64,000 nt of DNA from Saccharina japonica. Taxonomy: Eukaryota > Sar > Phaeophyceae > Laminariales > Laminariaceae. The notes under the pieces were generated by a model. That model saw only the letters and a list, made by a program, of their open reading frames with translations. It was not told the origin of the DNA and ran no database searches. Positions 63,293 to 64,000 of the stretch are shown here, in pieces (position 1 is the first letter of the stretch; each line of letters starts with the position of its first letter). The DNA lies in contig MEHQ01004379.1 in NCBI GenBank assembly GCA_008828725.1, positions 124,001-188,000 of the forward strand. The letters are read 5' to 3'. The position numbers and the translations under genes are program-made.

Positions 63293-64000
63293 CTTTTGTT
63301 TTTTTTCGTCGTGGGGCAAAGAAAGAAAACAAAGAAGGCAACCACAATCAATGAAAAGAAGGACGCGAAAAAAGGGGGAAAAAAAGTTTTACCGTGTATA
63401 CATGTAGATTTGACATTGCTCCCCGCCTAACATTTTTATAATGCGAACCCAACCGATAATAATAATAATAATAATAATAATACTACTACTACTACTACTA
63501 CTAATAATGATAATATTAATAATAACAATGTTAATAATGATAATAAAAAAAATAATAATAATGCGGTGTGAACACAGAGGTAGAATACACATGAGTACAA
63601 AAACGCCCCGAAAAAAAACCCGACACAATTAAGACAATAGCGAAATGTATACAGGCACGCACGCGCGGGTCAACCGAAGAAACACGCCAAATATGGAAAT
63701 TTGAGAGTTTTGAGGTGACACTTTACTTTTTCTTGTTAACTCCACAAAGACGACAGAGACAGCACAGCAATACATTCGAGCATACTAGAACGCCTCCAAA
63801 GGGAACTCTTAAAAATACCATACGAAGTATATATATATTAAATATATTATATATATAAATATATATATATATAAATATATGTATGCCCTCTGCACGAAAA
63901 GACGATCATTCGTATATACGACAAGATGAAAAAAGGCTACATCTCGGCAAAGTATACTTACCACAACGTTCCAGATTTTGTTTTTTTCAAACAACGAACC
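63293..64000 (-). other. Gene 2 intron at right window edge
   Basis: Contains (AAT)n/(CTA)n at 63457-63560 and a (TA)n tract at 63828-63880. No exon equivalent to gene 1 exon 16 is visible. Confidence 0.65.

Overview
This is nuclear DNA from an intron-rich eukaryote. Two large genes are built from short GC-rich exons (54 to 495 bases) joined by GT-AG introns of 100 bases to 5 kb. The introns and the intergenic space are full of minisatellites, microsatellites, long poly-C/poly-G runs and small transposon-like repeats. The encoded proteins are cellulose-synthase-type family 2 glycosyltransferases (GT2). This protein type, together with large repeat-loaded introns, suggests a stramenopile and most likely a brown alga. 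The species assignment is inference; no rRNA or organelle marker is present.

Layout. Bases 503-38862 (+) hold gene 1, a GT2 enzyme. I could chain 26 exons with every intron phase agreeing, giving 1,469 codons plus a TAG stop; the 5' end lies to the left of the window. Its translated order is: a cluster of hydrophobic segments (exons 1-4), a long charged low-complexity region (exons 4-8), a second membrane cluster (exons 9-15), the catalytic GT-A domain with D, D, D and QxxRW signatures (exons 16-23), and a C-terminal membrane bundle (exons 23-26). Bases 56712-63292 (-) hold gene 2, a close paralogue in the opposite orientation, so the two genes converge tail to tail. Its last ten exons are in the window and match gene 1 exons 17-26 in order, phase and, for eight of the ten, exact length (exceptions: the linker exon and the MDALDK exon; the last exon also differs by its six-base tail). 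Its 5' part lies to the right of the window.

Between the stop codons (38863-56711) I recognise no gene. That interval holds trinucleotide repeats, a 116-bp G-rich satellite, an inverted minisatellite element, and a 4.27-kb segment present twice as a nearly exact direct repeat (45651-49917 and 50051-54314). A single N separates the copies, so the duplication may be an assembly artefact.

The introns contain several elements whose ends can be read directly: a 2,264-bp element with CACACCCTGG-type inverted ends and an 8-bp target duplication (hAT-like) filled with ~42-bp internal repeats; a 612-bp element with ~100-bp inverted ends and a 9-bp target duplication (Mutator-like); ~80-bp Stowaway-like elements; tRNA-derived repeats; and a dispersed family regularly joined to poly-C/poly-G. 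Intergenic DNA adds a 487-bp near-perfect palindrome flanked by TTAA.

The two GT2 proteins probably sit in the plasma membrane or Golgi and polymerise a wall beta-glucan or related polysaccharide. The exact product cannot be read from sequence. The least expected points are the ~840-residue membrane/disordered extension before the catalytic domain of gene 1 and the DAR tripeptide where DxD is normal.
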